DNA from: Streptomyces bluensis
GTDB taxonomy: Bacteria > Actinomycetota > Actinomycetes > Streptomycetales > Streptomycetaceae
Direction: 5' to 3'
NCBI RefSeq assembly: GCF_014650715.1
Contig: NZ_BMVM01000004.1
Span: 434,001-498,000, forward strand
DNA length: 64,000 bases
The notes beneath the pieces are model-generated. The model saw only the letters and a program-made list of their open reading frames with translations, had not been told where the DNA came from and searched no databases. The position numbers and the translations under genes were made by a program. Shown here one piece after another: positions 55,240 through 63,086 of this stretch (within the stretch, counting starts at the first letter, position 1; every line of letters starts with the position of its first letter).

Positions 55240-55913
55240 TTCCCGGCCCGCTTCTCCTCGACGAGGGTGACGACACACTCGATGACCTGCTGGAGCGTGA
55301 GGTCCGAGGTGTCCACCTCGACCGCGTCGTCCGCCTTGGCGAGCGGCGAGGTCTTGCGGCTGGAGTCGGCGGCGTCCCGCTTGAGCAGCGCCTCGCGGGT
55401 GGCGTTGACGTCGGCGCCCTTGAGCTCACCGTTGCGGCGGGCGGCGCGGGCCTCCGGGGAGGCGGTGAGGAAGATCTTCAGGTCTGCGTCCGGTAGCACG
55501 GTGGTGCCGATGTCACGGCCCTCGACGACGATGCCGTTCTCCGCGCCGGCCGCGATCGACCGCTGGAGCCCGGTGATCCGGGTACGCACCTCGGGCACCG
55601 CGCTGACCGCGCTGACCTTGGAGGTGACCTCCTGCGTACGGATCGGACCGGCCACATCCGTCCCGTCCACGGTGATGCTCGGCGCGGACGGGTCGGTCCC
55701 GGAGACGATCTCCGGCTTGCCGGCCACGGCGGCGATCGCCGAGGGGTCGTCCATGTCGATCCCGTTGTTCACCATCCACCAGGTGATCGCCCGGTACTGG
55801 GCGCCGGTGTCCAGGTACCTCAGCCCGAGTTGTGTGGCGACGGCCTTGGAGGTGCTCGACTTGCCCGTGCCGGAGGGGCCGTCGATGGCGACAATCACTG
55901 CGGCGCGTTCCAC
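55236..55913 (-). CDS. cmk: Cytidylate kinase
   Basis: 225 aa. P-loop GPSGTGKSSTSKAVA, LRYLDTGAQYRAITW (nucleotide-monophosphate-binding region), VEGRDIGTTVLP, and ARAARRNGELKG lid region. Phosphorylates CMP/dCMP. The CTP-pathway gene sits in the aroH-tyrA-cmk-plsC-der set, but a 364-bp gap with duplicated tyrA sequence precedes it, so it may have a separate promoter here. Confidence 0.97.
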   Translation of the reverse strand: MERAAVIVAIDGPSGTGKSSTSKAVATQLGLRYLDTGAQYRAITWWMVNNGIDMDDPSAIAAVAGKPEIVSGTDPSAPSITVDGTDVAGPIRTQEVTSKVSAVSAVPEVRTRITGLQRSIAAGAENGIVVEGRDIGTTVLPDADLKIFLTASPEARAARRNGELKGADVNATREALLKRDAADSSRKTSPLAKADDAVEVDTSDLTLQQVIECVVTLVEEKRAGK

Positions 55914-55949
55914 TGTGGGGGCACCTTTCCTGGTCCGAGGTGGTGGAGT

Positions 55950-55980
55950 GGGGCGCTAAGCGGCGCCGCTTAGGTGCCCC
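55950..55980. terminator. 18-bp perfect palindrome with GC flanks upstream of cmk
   Basis: CTAAGCGGCGCCGCTTAG (55956-55973) flanked by GGGGC (55950-55954) and GCCCC (55976-55980). A strong hairpin, possibly the terminator of aroH-tyrA; no T-run. An operator cannot be excluded. Confidence 0.55.
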
Positions 55981-56052
55981 GGACAAGGGTACTGGGTGCG
56001 CGTCGCTCATCTGGCCGTACCCGGGGACCCCCGTGACCGTACCGTCCGCGTC

Positions 56053-56175
56053 CCCTACTGCCGGAGCGCCCAGCCCCGCTCCCGCAACGCCGCCGTCAAC
56101 ACCGGCACCGCCCTCGGCTCCACCATCAACTGCACCAGACCGGCCTGCTGCCCTGTCGCATGCTCGATGCGCACG
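56053..56175 (-). pseudogene. Duplicated 3-prime fragment of tyrA
   Basis: 123 bp identical except for one base (56172) to 56276-56398, the last 40 codons of tyrA plus stop, at a 223-bp offset. It encodes the C-terminus (VRIEHATGQQAGLVQLMVEP on to the end) without a start. It sits between tyrA and cmk; 100 bp of unrelated DNA separates the copies. Confidence 0.9.
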
Positions 56176-56277
56176 ACCAACCCTCGACGCCGCCCTCGCA
56201 CCGCTCGGCGCCAGGCGCCTCCCAGGCTTCGGGACGGCTGCGGCGGCCTCCGACCGCCGACAACGAGGCACCCTGCC

Positions 56278-57363
56278 CTACTGCCGGAGCGCCCAGCCCC
56301 GCTCCCGCAACGCCGCCGTCAACACCGGCACCGCCCTCGGCTCCACCATCAACTGCACCAGACCGGCCTGCTGCCCTGTCGCATGCTCGATGCGTACGTC
56401 CTCGATGTTGACCCCGGCCATGCCCGCGTCGGCGAAGATGCGGGCAAGCTGCCCGGGCTGGTCGTCGATCAGCACTGCCACGACCTCGTAGACCCGCGGA
56501 GCGGAACCGTGCTTGCCGGGCACCCTGACCTGGCCGGCGTTGCCGCGGCGCAGGACGTCCGCGATGCCGGTGGCGCCCTCACGGCGCTTGGCCTCGTCGG
56601 AGGACTGCAGGGCACGCAGGGCGCGGACGGTCTCGTCGAGGTCGGCGGCGAACTCGCTGAGCAGGTCGGCCACCGGTCCGGGGTTCGCGGAGAGGATGTC
56701 GATCCACATACGGGGGTCGGACGCCGCGATGCGGGTCACGTCACGGATGCCTCCGCCGGAGAGCCGTACGGCGGACTCCTCGGCGTTCTCCAGGCGCGCG
56801 GCGACCATGCTCGACACCAGGTGCGGCATGTGGGAGACCAGGGCTACCGCGCGGTCGTGGGCGTCGGCGTCCATGACGACGGGCACGGCACGGCAGTGCG
56901 AGACCAGCTCCAGGGCGAGGTTCAGGACCTCGGTGTCGGTGTCCCGGGTGGGGGTGAGCACCCAGGGGCGGCCCTCGAAGAGGTCGCCGGTGGCTGCCAG
57001 GGGCCCCGACTTCTCGCGGCCCGACATGGGGTGCGTGCCGATGTACGCGGTGAGGTCGAGGCCGAGGGCCTCCAGCTCGCGGCGCGGGCCGCCCTTGACG
57101 GAGGCCACGTCGAGGTAGCCGCGGGCGAGGCCGCGCCGCATGGCGTCGGCCAGGGTCGCGGCGACGTGCGCGGGGGGCGCGGCCACGATCGCGAGGTCGA
57201 CCGGCCCGTCGGGCGCCTCGTCGGTGCCCGCGCCGAGCGCGGCGGCCGTACGGGCCTGCTCCGGATCGTGGTCGGTGAGGTGGACGGTCACCCCGCGCTG
57301 GGCCAGCGCCAGGGCCGCCGAGGTGCCGATCAGCCCGGTCCCGATGACGAGTGCGGTTCTCAC
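56278..57363 (-). CDS. tyrA: Prephenate dehydrogenase
   Basis: 361 aa from GTG 57363, overlapping aroH by 4 bases. Rossmann motif ALVIGTGLIGTSAALALAQR, conserved His regions THPMSGREKSG and SHMPHLVSS, and a C-terminal ACT domain (about 290-361, VLIDDQPGQLARIFADAGMA). Converts prephenate to 4-hydroxyphenylpyruvate in tyrosine synthesis; the ACT domain likely senses tyrosine. The last 40 codons are duplicated downstream. Confidence 0.96.
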   Translation of the reverse strand: MRTALVIGTGLIGTSAALALAQRGVTVHLTDHDPEQARTAAALGAGTDEAPDGPVDLAIVAAPPAHVAATLADAMRRGLARGYLDVASVKGGPRRELEALGLDLTAYIGTHPMSGREKSGPLAATGDLFEGRPWVLTPTRDTDTEVLNLALELVSHCRAVPVVMDADAHDRAVALVSHMPHLVSSMVAARLENAEESAVRLSGGGIRDVTRIAASDPRMWIDILSANPGPVADLLSEFAADLDETVRALRALQSSDEAKRREGATGIADVLRRGNAGQVRVPGKHGSAPRVYEVVAVLIDDQPGQLARIFADAGMAGVNIEDVRIEHATGQQAGLVQLMVEPRAVPVLTAALRERGWALRQ

Positions 57364-57722
57364 TGGGCGATGTCCTTGCGGAGTGCGGCCGCGGCGCCGA
57401 GGTAGACGTGCGTGATCTCCGCGCGCGGCCGGTCGGACTCGATGTGCGCGAGGACCCGTACGACCCGGGGCATCGCGCCCTTCACGTCGAGCTCCTGCGC
57501 GCATATCAGCGGCACGTCGACGATGCCGAGCTTGCGTGCGGCGGCCGCCGGGAAGTCGCTGTGCAGGTCGGGTGTCGCCGTGAACCAGATGCTGATCAGG
57601 TCGTCCGCGGTGAGCTCGTTCCGCTTCAGGATGGCCGTGAGCAGCTCGCTGACCTGCTCGTCCATGTGCCCGGCCTCGTCCCGCTCCAGTTGGACGGCGC
57701 CCCGGACCGCTCGTACCGGCAC
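57360..57722 (-). CDS. aroH: Chorismate mutase, AroH type
   Basis: 120 aa from GTG 57722 with AGGAG 9 bases upstream. The AroH (Bacillus-type trimeric barrel) fold: VRAVRGAVQLERDEAGHMDE, ISIWFTATPDLHSDFPA, PLICAQELDVKGAMPRVVRV. It converts chorismate to prephenate, which tyrA then uses, so the coupled pair makes tyrosine precursor. Confidence 0.96.
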   Translation of the reverse strand: MPVRAVRGAVQLERDEAGHMDEQVSELLTAILKRNELTADDLISIWFTATPDLHSDFPAAAARKLGIVDVPLICAQELDVKGAMPRVVRVLAHIESDRPRAEITHVYLGAAAALRKDIAQ

Positions 57723-57877
57723 GGCTGTGCTCCTCGCTGATGTACGTACACGACTCGTCACCCAAGCGTAGTCAGCCCGGAACGCACCGGTGCGCGGCGC
57801 CCGCCTGCCGAGACGGGTACCGCGAGGCACGGGAAATTCGGTTCGCCAGGCGTGATCCACCCCGTACGCTCCCGGGC

Positions 57878-58576
57878 ATGCAGTCCGAGGCCCTGGTCCG
57901 CGACCACACGATCTACGCCTGTGTCATGGGGTCGCGCGCTTTCGGCCTGGCCACGGACGACAGCGACACCGACCGCAGGGGCGTCTTCCTCGCGCCCACT
58001 TCCTTGTACTGGCGCTTCGAGAAGCCGCCGACGCATGTGGAGGGCCCGGCGGAGGAACAGTTCAGCTGGGAGCTGGAGCGGTTCTGCTCCCTCGCGCTGC
58101 GCGCCAACCCGAACATCCTGGAATGCCTGCACTCACCGCTGGTGGAGCACGTCGACGACACCGGCCGTGAACTCCTGTCTCTGCGCGGGGCATTTCTTTC
58201 CCGGCAGGTCCACGCCACGTTCGCGCGCTATGCCCTCGCCCAGCGCAGGAAGCTCGAAGCGGACGTCCGCGGACACGGTGCCCCGCGCTGGAAGCACGCG
58301 ATGCACCTGCTGCGCCTCCTGACGAGCTGCCGTGATCTCCTGCGCACGGGCGAACTCACCGTCGACGTGGGTGAGCTGCGCGCGCCGCTCCTCGCGGTCA
58401 AGCGCGGCGAGGTGCCCTGGTCCGAGGTGGAGTCCCGGATGACCCGGCTGGCGGCGGAGGCGGACGAGGCGGCGACCCGCTCCCCGCTGCCGCCGGAGCC
58501 GGACCGGGCCCGTGTGGAGGACTTCCTCGTGCGGACCCGCCGCGCCTCAGCCCTCGAAGCCGTCCGCGCCCTGTAG
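57878..58576 (+). CDS. RlaP-type predicted nucleotidyltransferase A
   Basis: 232 aa from ATG 57878. DNA polymerase beta-superfamily signature MGSRAFGLATDDSDTDRRG: GS then DxD with D30 and D32; then helical domain with PNILECLHSPLVEH and WKHAMHLLRLL, as in PF10127 (RNA-ligase-associated nucleotidyltransferases). Predicted to add a nucleotide to an RNA or protein; untested. Its last 30 bases overlap the end of the convergent gene B. Confidence 0.85.
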   Translation: MQSEALVRDHTIYACVMGSRAFGLATDDSDTDRRGVFLAPTSLYWRFEKPPTHVEGPAEEQFSWELERFCSLALRANPNILECLHSPLVEHVDDTGRELLSLRGAFLSRQVHATFARYALAQRRKLEADVRGHGAPRWKHAMHLLRLLTSCRDLLRTGELTVDVGELRAPLLAVKRGEVPWSEVESRMTRLAAEADEAATRSPLPPEPDRARVEDFLVRTRRASALEAVRAL

Positions 58577-59323
58577 CCGGACCCGTACGACGAGGTCGTG
58601 CAGGGCGTCGTACGCGCCGGGGGCGTCCGCCAGCGCGGAGAGGGCCTGCGCCTCGTCCAGCACGCCGTGCAGCCGCTCCACGTCGCGCTCCACACGCGCG
58701 TGGTCGACGTCGGCGGCCCCGTGTTCGTGCTCGGCTTTGGCGGCGACGAGGTCCGGCAGGTACGCGGGCGCGTCCACCTCGCCGACGAGCGTGGGCAGAT
58801 GGGCCTGGACCTCGCCGCTGCGCATCAGGTGGATCCCGGTGAGCAGCACGCGGAACGTATAGAGCAGCGGCTTGAGTTCGCCGGTCTTCTGGAAGAGCCG
58901 CCACTGGGTGGCCGCGAAGCCCCGGTAGTGGTGAGCGTGATGGCGTGTGAGGACGCCGGGGGCCAGGGCGGTCAGCTCGCGGTGGGCATCGGTGGTGTGC
59001 ACGACCAGCGGGGAGAGCAGTTGCTCCAGCACGTAGCCGTTGCGGCGCAGCATCAGCCGGACGAACTTGCGCAGGTCGTGCGTGACGAGGTCCAGCTCGA
59101 CGCCGTCCCGGTCCCACATCCGGGAACGGGTCTCGGCCGGCTCGCGCAGCCCGACCAGTTCGGCCGTGGGCAGCAGGTGGACGCCCCTGAGGTCGACGTC
59201 CGAGTCGCGCGACGGGAAGCCGTACAGGTGCGCTCCGGAGACGGTCGCGAACAGCAACTGGTCGGGCTGTTCGGCGACCACCGGCGCGAGGTCGATGTCG
59301 AGATTCGCGAGGGTCTCAGTCAC
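58547..59323 (-). CDS. RlaP-type predicted nucleotidyltransferase B
   Basis: 258 aa. ATVSGAHLYGFPSRDSDVDL (SG then DxD, D42 and D44) followed by NGYVLEQLLSPLVVH and FRVLLTGIHLMRSGEVQAHL. Similar fold to gene A but clearly different in sequence, so not a recent copy. It starts 3 bp after the ADP-ribosylglycohydrolase gene and belongs to the nrtR operon. Possible roles: RNA 3-prime end modification or AMPylation; unknown. Confidence 0.85.
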   Translation of the reverse strand: MTETLANLDIDLAPVVAEQPDQLLFATVSGAHLYGFPSRDSDVDLRGVHLLPTAELVGLREPAETRSRMWDRDGVELDLVTHDLRKFVRLMLRRNGYVLEQLLSPLVVHTTDAHRELTALAPGVLTRHHAHHYRGFAATQWRLFQKTGELKPLLYTFRVLLTGIHLMRSGEVQAHLPTLVGEVDAPAYLPDLVAAKAEHEHGAADVDHARVERDVERLHGVLDEAQALSALADAPGAYDALHDLVVRVRLQGADGFEG

Positions 59324-59326
59324 CCC

Positions 59327-60349
59327 TCAAGCGTCCCAGAGCGCCCCCAGCGACACGAGGTCGCCCTGGTACTCGATGCGGTCGGCCCACTCCGTCGGCC
59401 AGGCCGCCGGGCCGAGGTACGCGCCCGCGAAGGCACCGGTGAGGCAGGCGATGGAGTCGGAGTCACCCGAGGTGCAGGCGGCGCGGCGCAGGGCCGTGAC
59501 GGGTTCGTCGGCGAAGAGCAGGAAGCACAGCAGGCCGGTGGCGAGCGCCTCCTCGGCGATCCAGCCCTCACCGGTGGCCAGGCAGGGGTCGGTCTCGGGT
59601 GACGGGTGGCTCAGGGCCTGCTGGAGACGGTCGAGGGCGTCCAGGCACTCGTCCCAGCCGCGGGAGATGAAGCTCTCGGGCGAGGCGGCCTGGCCGTAGC
59701 GCCAGAGGTCGCCGAGCCAGCGCGTGTGGTAACGGCTGCGGTTCTCGTGGACGTACGACCTCAACCGGTCGGCCAGGCCCAGCGGTTCGACGCCCTGGGC
59801 GAGGAGCCGTACCGCGTGTGCGGTGAGGTCGGCGGCGGCGAGCGCCGTGGGGTGCCCGTGGGTGAGCGCGGCCTGCAACTGGGCGGCGCCCGCGCGCTGT
59901 TCGTCGCTCAGCCTGGGGACGAGCCCGAGCGGGGCGACCCGCATGTTGGCCCCGCAGCCCTTGGAGTGGATCTGGCTGGCGTCCTGCCAGGGGCGGCGCT
60001 CGCCGGCGAGCAGGTCGCAGGCGACCAGGCAGGTGCGGCCGGGGGCGCGGTTGTTCTCCGGTGAGCGGGACCAGGCGACGTACTCGGCGCGGGTGGCCCG
60101 CTCCAGGGTTTCGGGGGCGAGCGGGCCGCGGTCCATCGCGGAGCGCAGGGCCCGGCCGAGAGCCAGGGTCATCTGGGTGTCGTCCGTGACGAACGCGGGC
60201 TTCGGGAGCTCCATCTCCCGCCACGGCCCGAACTTGGCGAGGATCGACGGGACGTCGTTGAACTCGGTGGGGAAGCCGAGCGCGTCGCCGAGGGCGAGGC
60301 CGAGCAGGGATCCGGTGGCGGCGCGCTTGGCGAGCAGGGTCGTGGTCAT
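59327..60349 (-). CDS. ADP-ribosylglycohydrolase (DraG-like)
   Basis: 340 aa from ATG 60349. DraG/ARH fold: GLALGDALGFPTEF (motif near N-terminus), FVTDDTQMTLALGRAL (metal-binding TDD), and TSGDSDSIACLTGAFAGAYL (second metal set). It removes ADP-ribose from proteins or small molecules. It overlaps the nrtR stop by one base and is followed by nucleotidyltransferase B. Confidence 0.92.
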   Translation of the reverse strand: MTTTLLAKRAATGSLLGLALGDALGFPTEFNDVPSILAKFGPWREMELPKPAFVTDDTQMTLALGRALRSAMDRGPLAPETLERATRAEYVAWSRSPENNRAPGRTCLVACDLLAGERRPWQDASQIHSKGCGANMRVAPLGLVPRLSDEQRAGAAQLQAALTHGHPTALAAADLTAHAVRLLAQGVEPLGLADRLRSYVHENRSRYHTRWLGDLWRYGQAASPESFISRGWDECLDALDRLQQALSHPSPETDPCLATGEGWIAEEALATGLLCFLLFADEPVTALRRAACTSGDSDSIACLTGAFAGAYLGPAAWPTEWADRIEYQGDLVSLGALWDA

Positions 60350-61104
60350 CAGGGCCGTCCTTCGGGCGTGGGTCGCAACAGGGGCGGGTGCAGGGTGGTG
60401 GCCTCGCCGGCGCGGTAGAGCGCGGCGGGTTTGCCGCGCCCCCCGGTGAGGCGCGCGGCGCCGGGGACCGGCTCGACGAAGCCCGGCGTGCCCAGCACCT
60501 TGCGCCGGAAGTTGGGCCGGTCGAGGGCAGTGCCCCACACGGTCTCGTAGACCTGCTGCAACTCGCCGAGCGTGAACTCGGGTGGGCAGAAGGACGTGGC
60601 GAGACAGCTGTACTCCAGCTTGGCGCCGACGCGTTCGTGAGCGTCGGCGAGGATCCGGTCGTGGTCGAAGGCGAGCGGGCCGGCGGTGTCGTACGGCAGC
60701 CACCGGGCCTGTTTCGCGTCGCCGCCGCCGTGCGGTTCGGGCGGGTGCGGCAGCAGCGCGGCGAACGCGACGGTGACGACGCGCATCCTCGGGTCCCGGT
60801 CGGGTTCGCTGTACGTCCGCAGCTGCTCCAGGTGGAGTTCGGAGACGTCCTCCAGGCCGGTCTCCTCGGCGAGTTCACGCCGGGCGGCCGTCTCCGCGGA
60901 CTCGTGCGGCAGCACGAATCCTCCGGGCAGCGCCCAGTGGCCCGCGTACGGCTCCTGCCCGCGCTCGACGAGCAGCACCTGGAGTGCGCCGTTCCGGATG
61001 GTGAGGACGGCCAGGTCGACGGTGACGGCGAAGGGTTCGTAGGCGTACTTGTCGTAACCGTCGGGGCTGTTGCCGTTCGACGCGTGGTCGACGGATGCGC
61101 TCAT
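60349..61104 (-). CDS. nrtR: NrtR-like Nudix regulator
   Basis: 251 aa from ATG 61104. N-terminal Nudix domain (about 22-155) with an intact Nudix box G-x5-E-x7-REL-x-EE-x-GL (GFVLPHESAETAARRELAEE). C-terminal winged HTH-like domain (about 160-230, SFCPPEFTLGELQQVYETVW, NFRRKVLG). NrtR proteins repress NAD-salvage genes and sense ADP-ribose. The intact box means it may also hydrolyse its ligand. Upstream holds a palindrome pair at 61141-61171. Confidence 0.88.
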   Translation of the reverse strand: MSASVDHASNGNSPDGYDKYAYEPFAVTVDLAVLTIRNGALQVLLVERGQEPYAGHWALPGGFVLPHESAETAARRELAEETGLEDVSELHLEQLRTYSEPDRDPRMRVVTVAFAALLPHPPEPHGGGDAKQARWLPYDTAGPLAFDHDRILADAHERVGAKLEYSCLATSFCPPEFTLGELQQVYETVWGTALDRPNFRRKVLGTPGFVEPVPGAARLTGGRGKPAALYRAGEATTLHPPLLRPTPEGRP

Positions 61105-61140
61105 GGTCCACCTACCCCCTCTTGATCGACTCCTCTTAAT

Positions 61141-61171
61141 GGTCACCAAGACCAATAGTCACTACGACTAT
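61141..61171. promoter_or_regulatory. Tandem inverted repeats upstream of nrtR
   Basis: GGTC-ACCAA-GACC (61141-61153) and ATAGTC-ACTAC-GACTAT (61155-61171), both with 5-bp spacers and centres 16 bp apart. The shared core is RGTC-N5-GACY. Likely NrtR autoregulatory sites (inference). Confidence 0.55.
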
Positions 61172-61246
61172 AAAGAGCGGGAGTGGTGCCGACAACCCGT
61201 GGGCGGCAAAGAAACGCGACGCCGAGGCAAAGAAACGCGACATGAC

Positions 61247-61287
61247 GAAGCGGCCGGACCGGAGGAATCCGGACCCGGCCGCTTCGA
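61247..61287 (-). terminator. Branched terminator behind rluB
   Basis: 12-bp outer stem CGAAGCGGCCGG / CCGGCCGCTTCG with an inner hairpin CCGGA-GGAA-TCCGG (61260-61273). Confidence 0.85.
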
Positions 61288-61332
61288 AGCGTCACGAAGA
61301 AGTGCCGTGGATCTGCGGAGGGATCTGTAGAT

Positions 61333-62412
61333 CTACAGGTCGACCTCGCGCATCAGCATCCCGACCTCGGTGTTGGACAGCCGGCGCAACCAGCCCGACT
61401 TCTGGTCACCGAGGGTGATCGGCCCGAAAGCGGTGCGCACGAGTTTGTCGACCGGGAAGCCGGCCTCGGCGAGCATGCGGCGCACGATGTGCTTGCGGCC
61501 CTCGTGCAGGGTGACCTCCACGAGGTAGTTCTTGCCGGTCTGCTCGACCACCCGGAAGTGGTCCGCGCGCGCGTACCCGTCCTCCAGCTGGATGCCGTCC
61601 TTCAGGCGCTTGCCCAGGTCACGCGGGATCGGGCCGACGATGTGCGCCAGGTAGGTCTTCTTCACGCCGTACCGGGGGTGGGTCAGCCGGTTGGCCAGCT
61701 CCCCGTGGTTGGTGAGCAGGATGACGCCCTCGGTCTCGGCGTCGAGGCGACCGACGTGGAAGAGCCGGGTCTCGCGGTTCGTGACGTAGTCACCGAGGCA
61801 CTGCCGCCCCTCCGGGTCCTCCATCGAGGAGACGACTCCGACGGGCTTGTTCAGCGAGAAGAACTGGTACGACTGCGTGGCCACGGTGAGCCCGTCGACC
61901 TTGATCTCGTCCTTCTCGGGGTCGACCCGCATGCCCTGCTCGACCACGATCTCGCCGTTGACCTCGACCCGTGCCTGCTCGATCAGCTCCTCGCAGGCAC
62001 GCCGCGAGCCGTATCCGGCCCGTGCGAGCACCTTCTGCAGCCGCTCGCCCTCCTGCTCGGCGCCGGGGAAGGTCTTGGGCGGCTTGACGGCTTCCTTGCC
62101 CGCGTACCGCTCGCGGTTGCGCTCCTCGGCGCGCGCCTCGTACTCACGGGAGCGTGCGGGGGCCGTACGCCCGCGCCCGCCCTGCTGCTGACCCTGCTGT
62201 GGCTTCTTGGGCCCGCCCTTGGTACCGCCGCGCGCGGAGCCGCCGCGCCCCGACTTCGGTCCGTCCTGGGTGGCACCGGGGCCGACGTCGTAGCGGCGCT
62301 CCTCGGGGCGGGGCTTGCGGGGGCGGCCCTGCCCCTGCTTCTGGTCCCTGTTGTTGCCGGCGCCGCGGTGGTTACCGCGCCCGCCGCTCTTACCGCTACC
62401 GCTGCTTCGCAT
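61333..62412 (-). CDS. rluB: 23S rRNA pseudouridine synthase (RluB/RsuA family)
   Basis: 359 aa from ATG 62412 (TGATG overlap with scpB). A long basic Gly/Arg/Lys/Gln-rich N-terminal extension (1-115), typical of actinomycetes, precedes the S4 RNA-binding domain (about 120-185, RLQKVLARAGYGSRRACEEL) and the RsuA catalytic domain with GRLDAETEG (catalytic Asp) and EGRKHIVRRML. Makes pseudouridine in the 23S rRNA. Placed after scpA-scpB, a common order. Confidence 0.94.
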   Translation of the reverse strand: MRSSGSGKSGGRGNHRGAGNNRDQKQGQGRPRKPRPEERRYDVGPGATQDGPKSGRGGSARGGTKGGPKKPQQGQQQGGRGRTAPARSREYEARAEERNRERYAGKEAVKPPKTFPGAEQEGERLQKVLARAGYGSRRACEELIEQARVEVNGEIVVEQGMRVDPEKDEIKVDGLTVATQSYQFFSLNKPVGVVSSMEDPEGRQCLGDYVTNRETRLFHVGRLDAETEGVILLTNHGELANRLTHPRYGVKKTYLAHIVGPIPRDLGKRLKDGIQLEDGYARADHFRVVEQTGKNYLVEVTLHEGRKHIVRRMLAEAGFPVDKLVRTAFGPITLGDQKSGWLRRLSNTEVGMLMREVDL

Positions 62413-63086
62413 CAAAGTTCCGTCGTCGTCGTTTTCGGCATGTCCGTCGCCGGACCGTCGTCCGCGTCCGGGGCATCCGGATCGAACGACGGTACGGCTT
62501 CCTGGGTCTCGGCCTCGATCGCCTCCGCCTCCGGGAGGAAGGGCGCGAGCTCCGGGAGCTCGTCCAGACCGCGCAGGCCCATCCGCTCCAGGAAGTAGTT
62601 CGTGGTCCTGTACAGGATCGCACCTGTCTCGGGTTCCGCGCCCGCCTCCTCGACCAGTCCGCGCTGGAGGAGCGTGCGCATGACCCCGTCACAGTTCACG
62701 CCGCGCACGGCGGAGACCCGGGAACGGCTGACCGGCTGCCGGTACGCCACCACGGCCAGCGTCTCCAGGGCGGCCTGTGTGAGCCGCGCCTGCTGCCCGT
62801 CGAGCACGAAACGCTCGACGGCGGCGGCGTACTCGCCCCGCGTGGAGAACCTCCAGCCGCCGGCCACGAACCGCAGCTCGAATCCCCGCCCCTGCACGGT
62901 GTAGTCGTCGGCCAGCTCCCGCAACGCCTTCGCGATCTGCCGCCGGGGCCGATCGAGGATCTTCGCCAGGTGCTCCTCGGTGGCGGGCTCGTCCACGACC
63001 ATGAGGACGGCCTCCAGAGCGGGCTTGAGGTCGAGATCGGCGACAGTCCGGTGACCGGTCGGCGCCTCGGTGTTCTCCTCGCTCAC
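62412..63086 (-). CDS. scpB: Segregation and condensation protein B
   Basis: 224 aa from GTG 63086, GTGA overlap with scpA. Tandem winged-helix domains: LKPALEAVLMVVDEPATEEH, ALRELADDYTVQGRGFELRF, QARLTQAALETLAVVAYRQP, RSRVSAVRGVNCDGVMRTLL and FLERMGLRGLDELPELAPFL. Acidic C-terminal tail. Partner of ScpA and SMC in chromosome organisation. Confidence 0.96.
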   Translation of the reverse strand: MSEENTEAPTGHRTVADLDLKPALEAVLMVVDEPATEEHLAKILDRPRRQIAKALRELADDYTVQGRGFELRFVAGGWRFSTRGEYAAAVERFVLDGQQARLTQAALETLAVVAYRQPVSRSRVSAVRGVNCDGVMRTLLQRGLVEEAGAEPETGAILYRTTNYFLERMGLRGLDELPELAPFLPEAEAIEAETQEAVPSFDPDAPDADDGPATDMPKTTTTEL

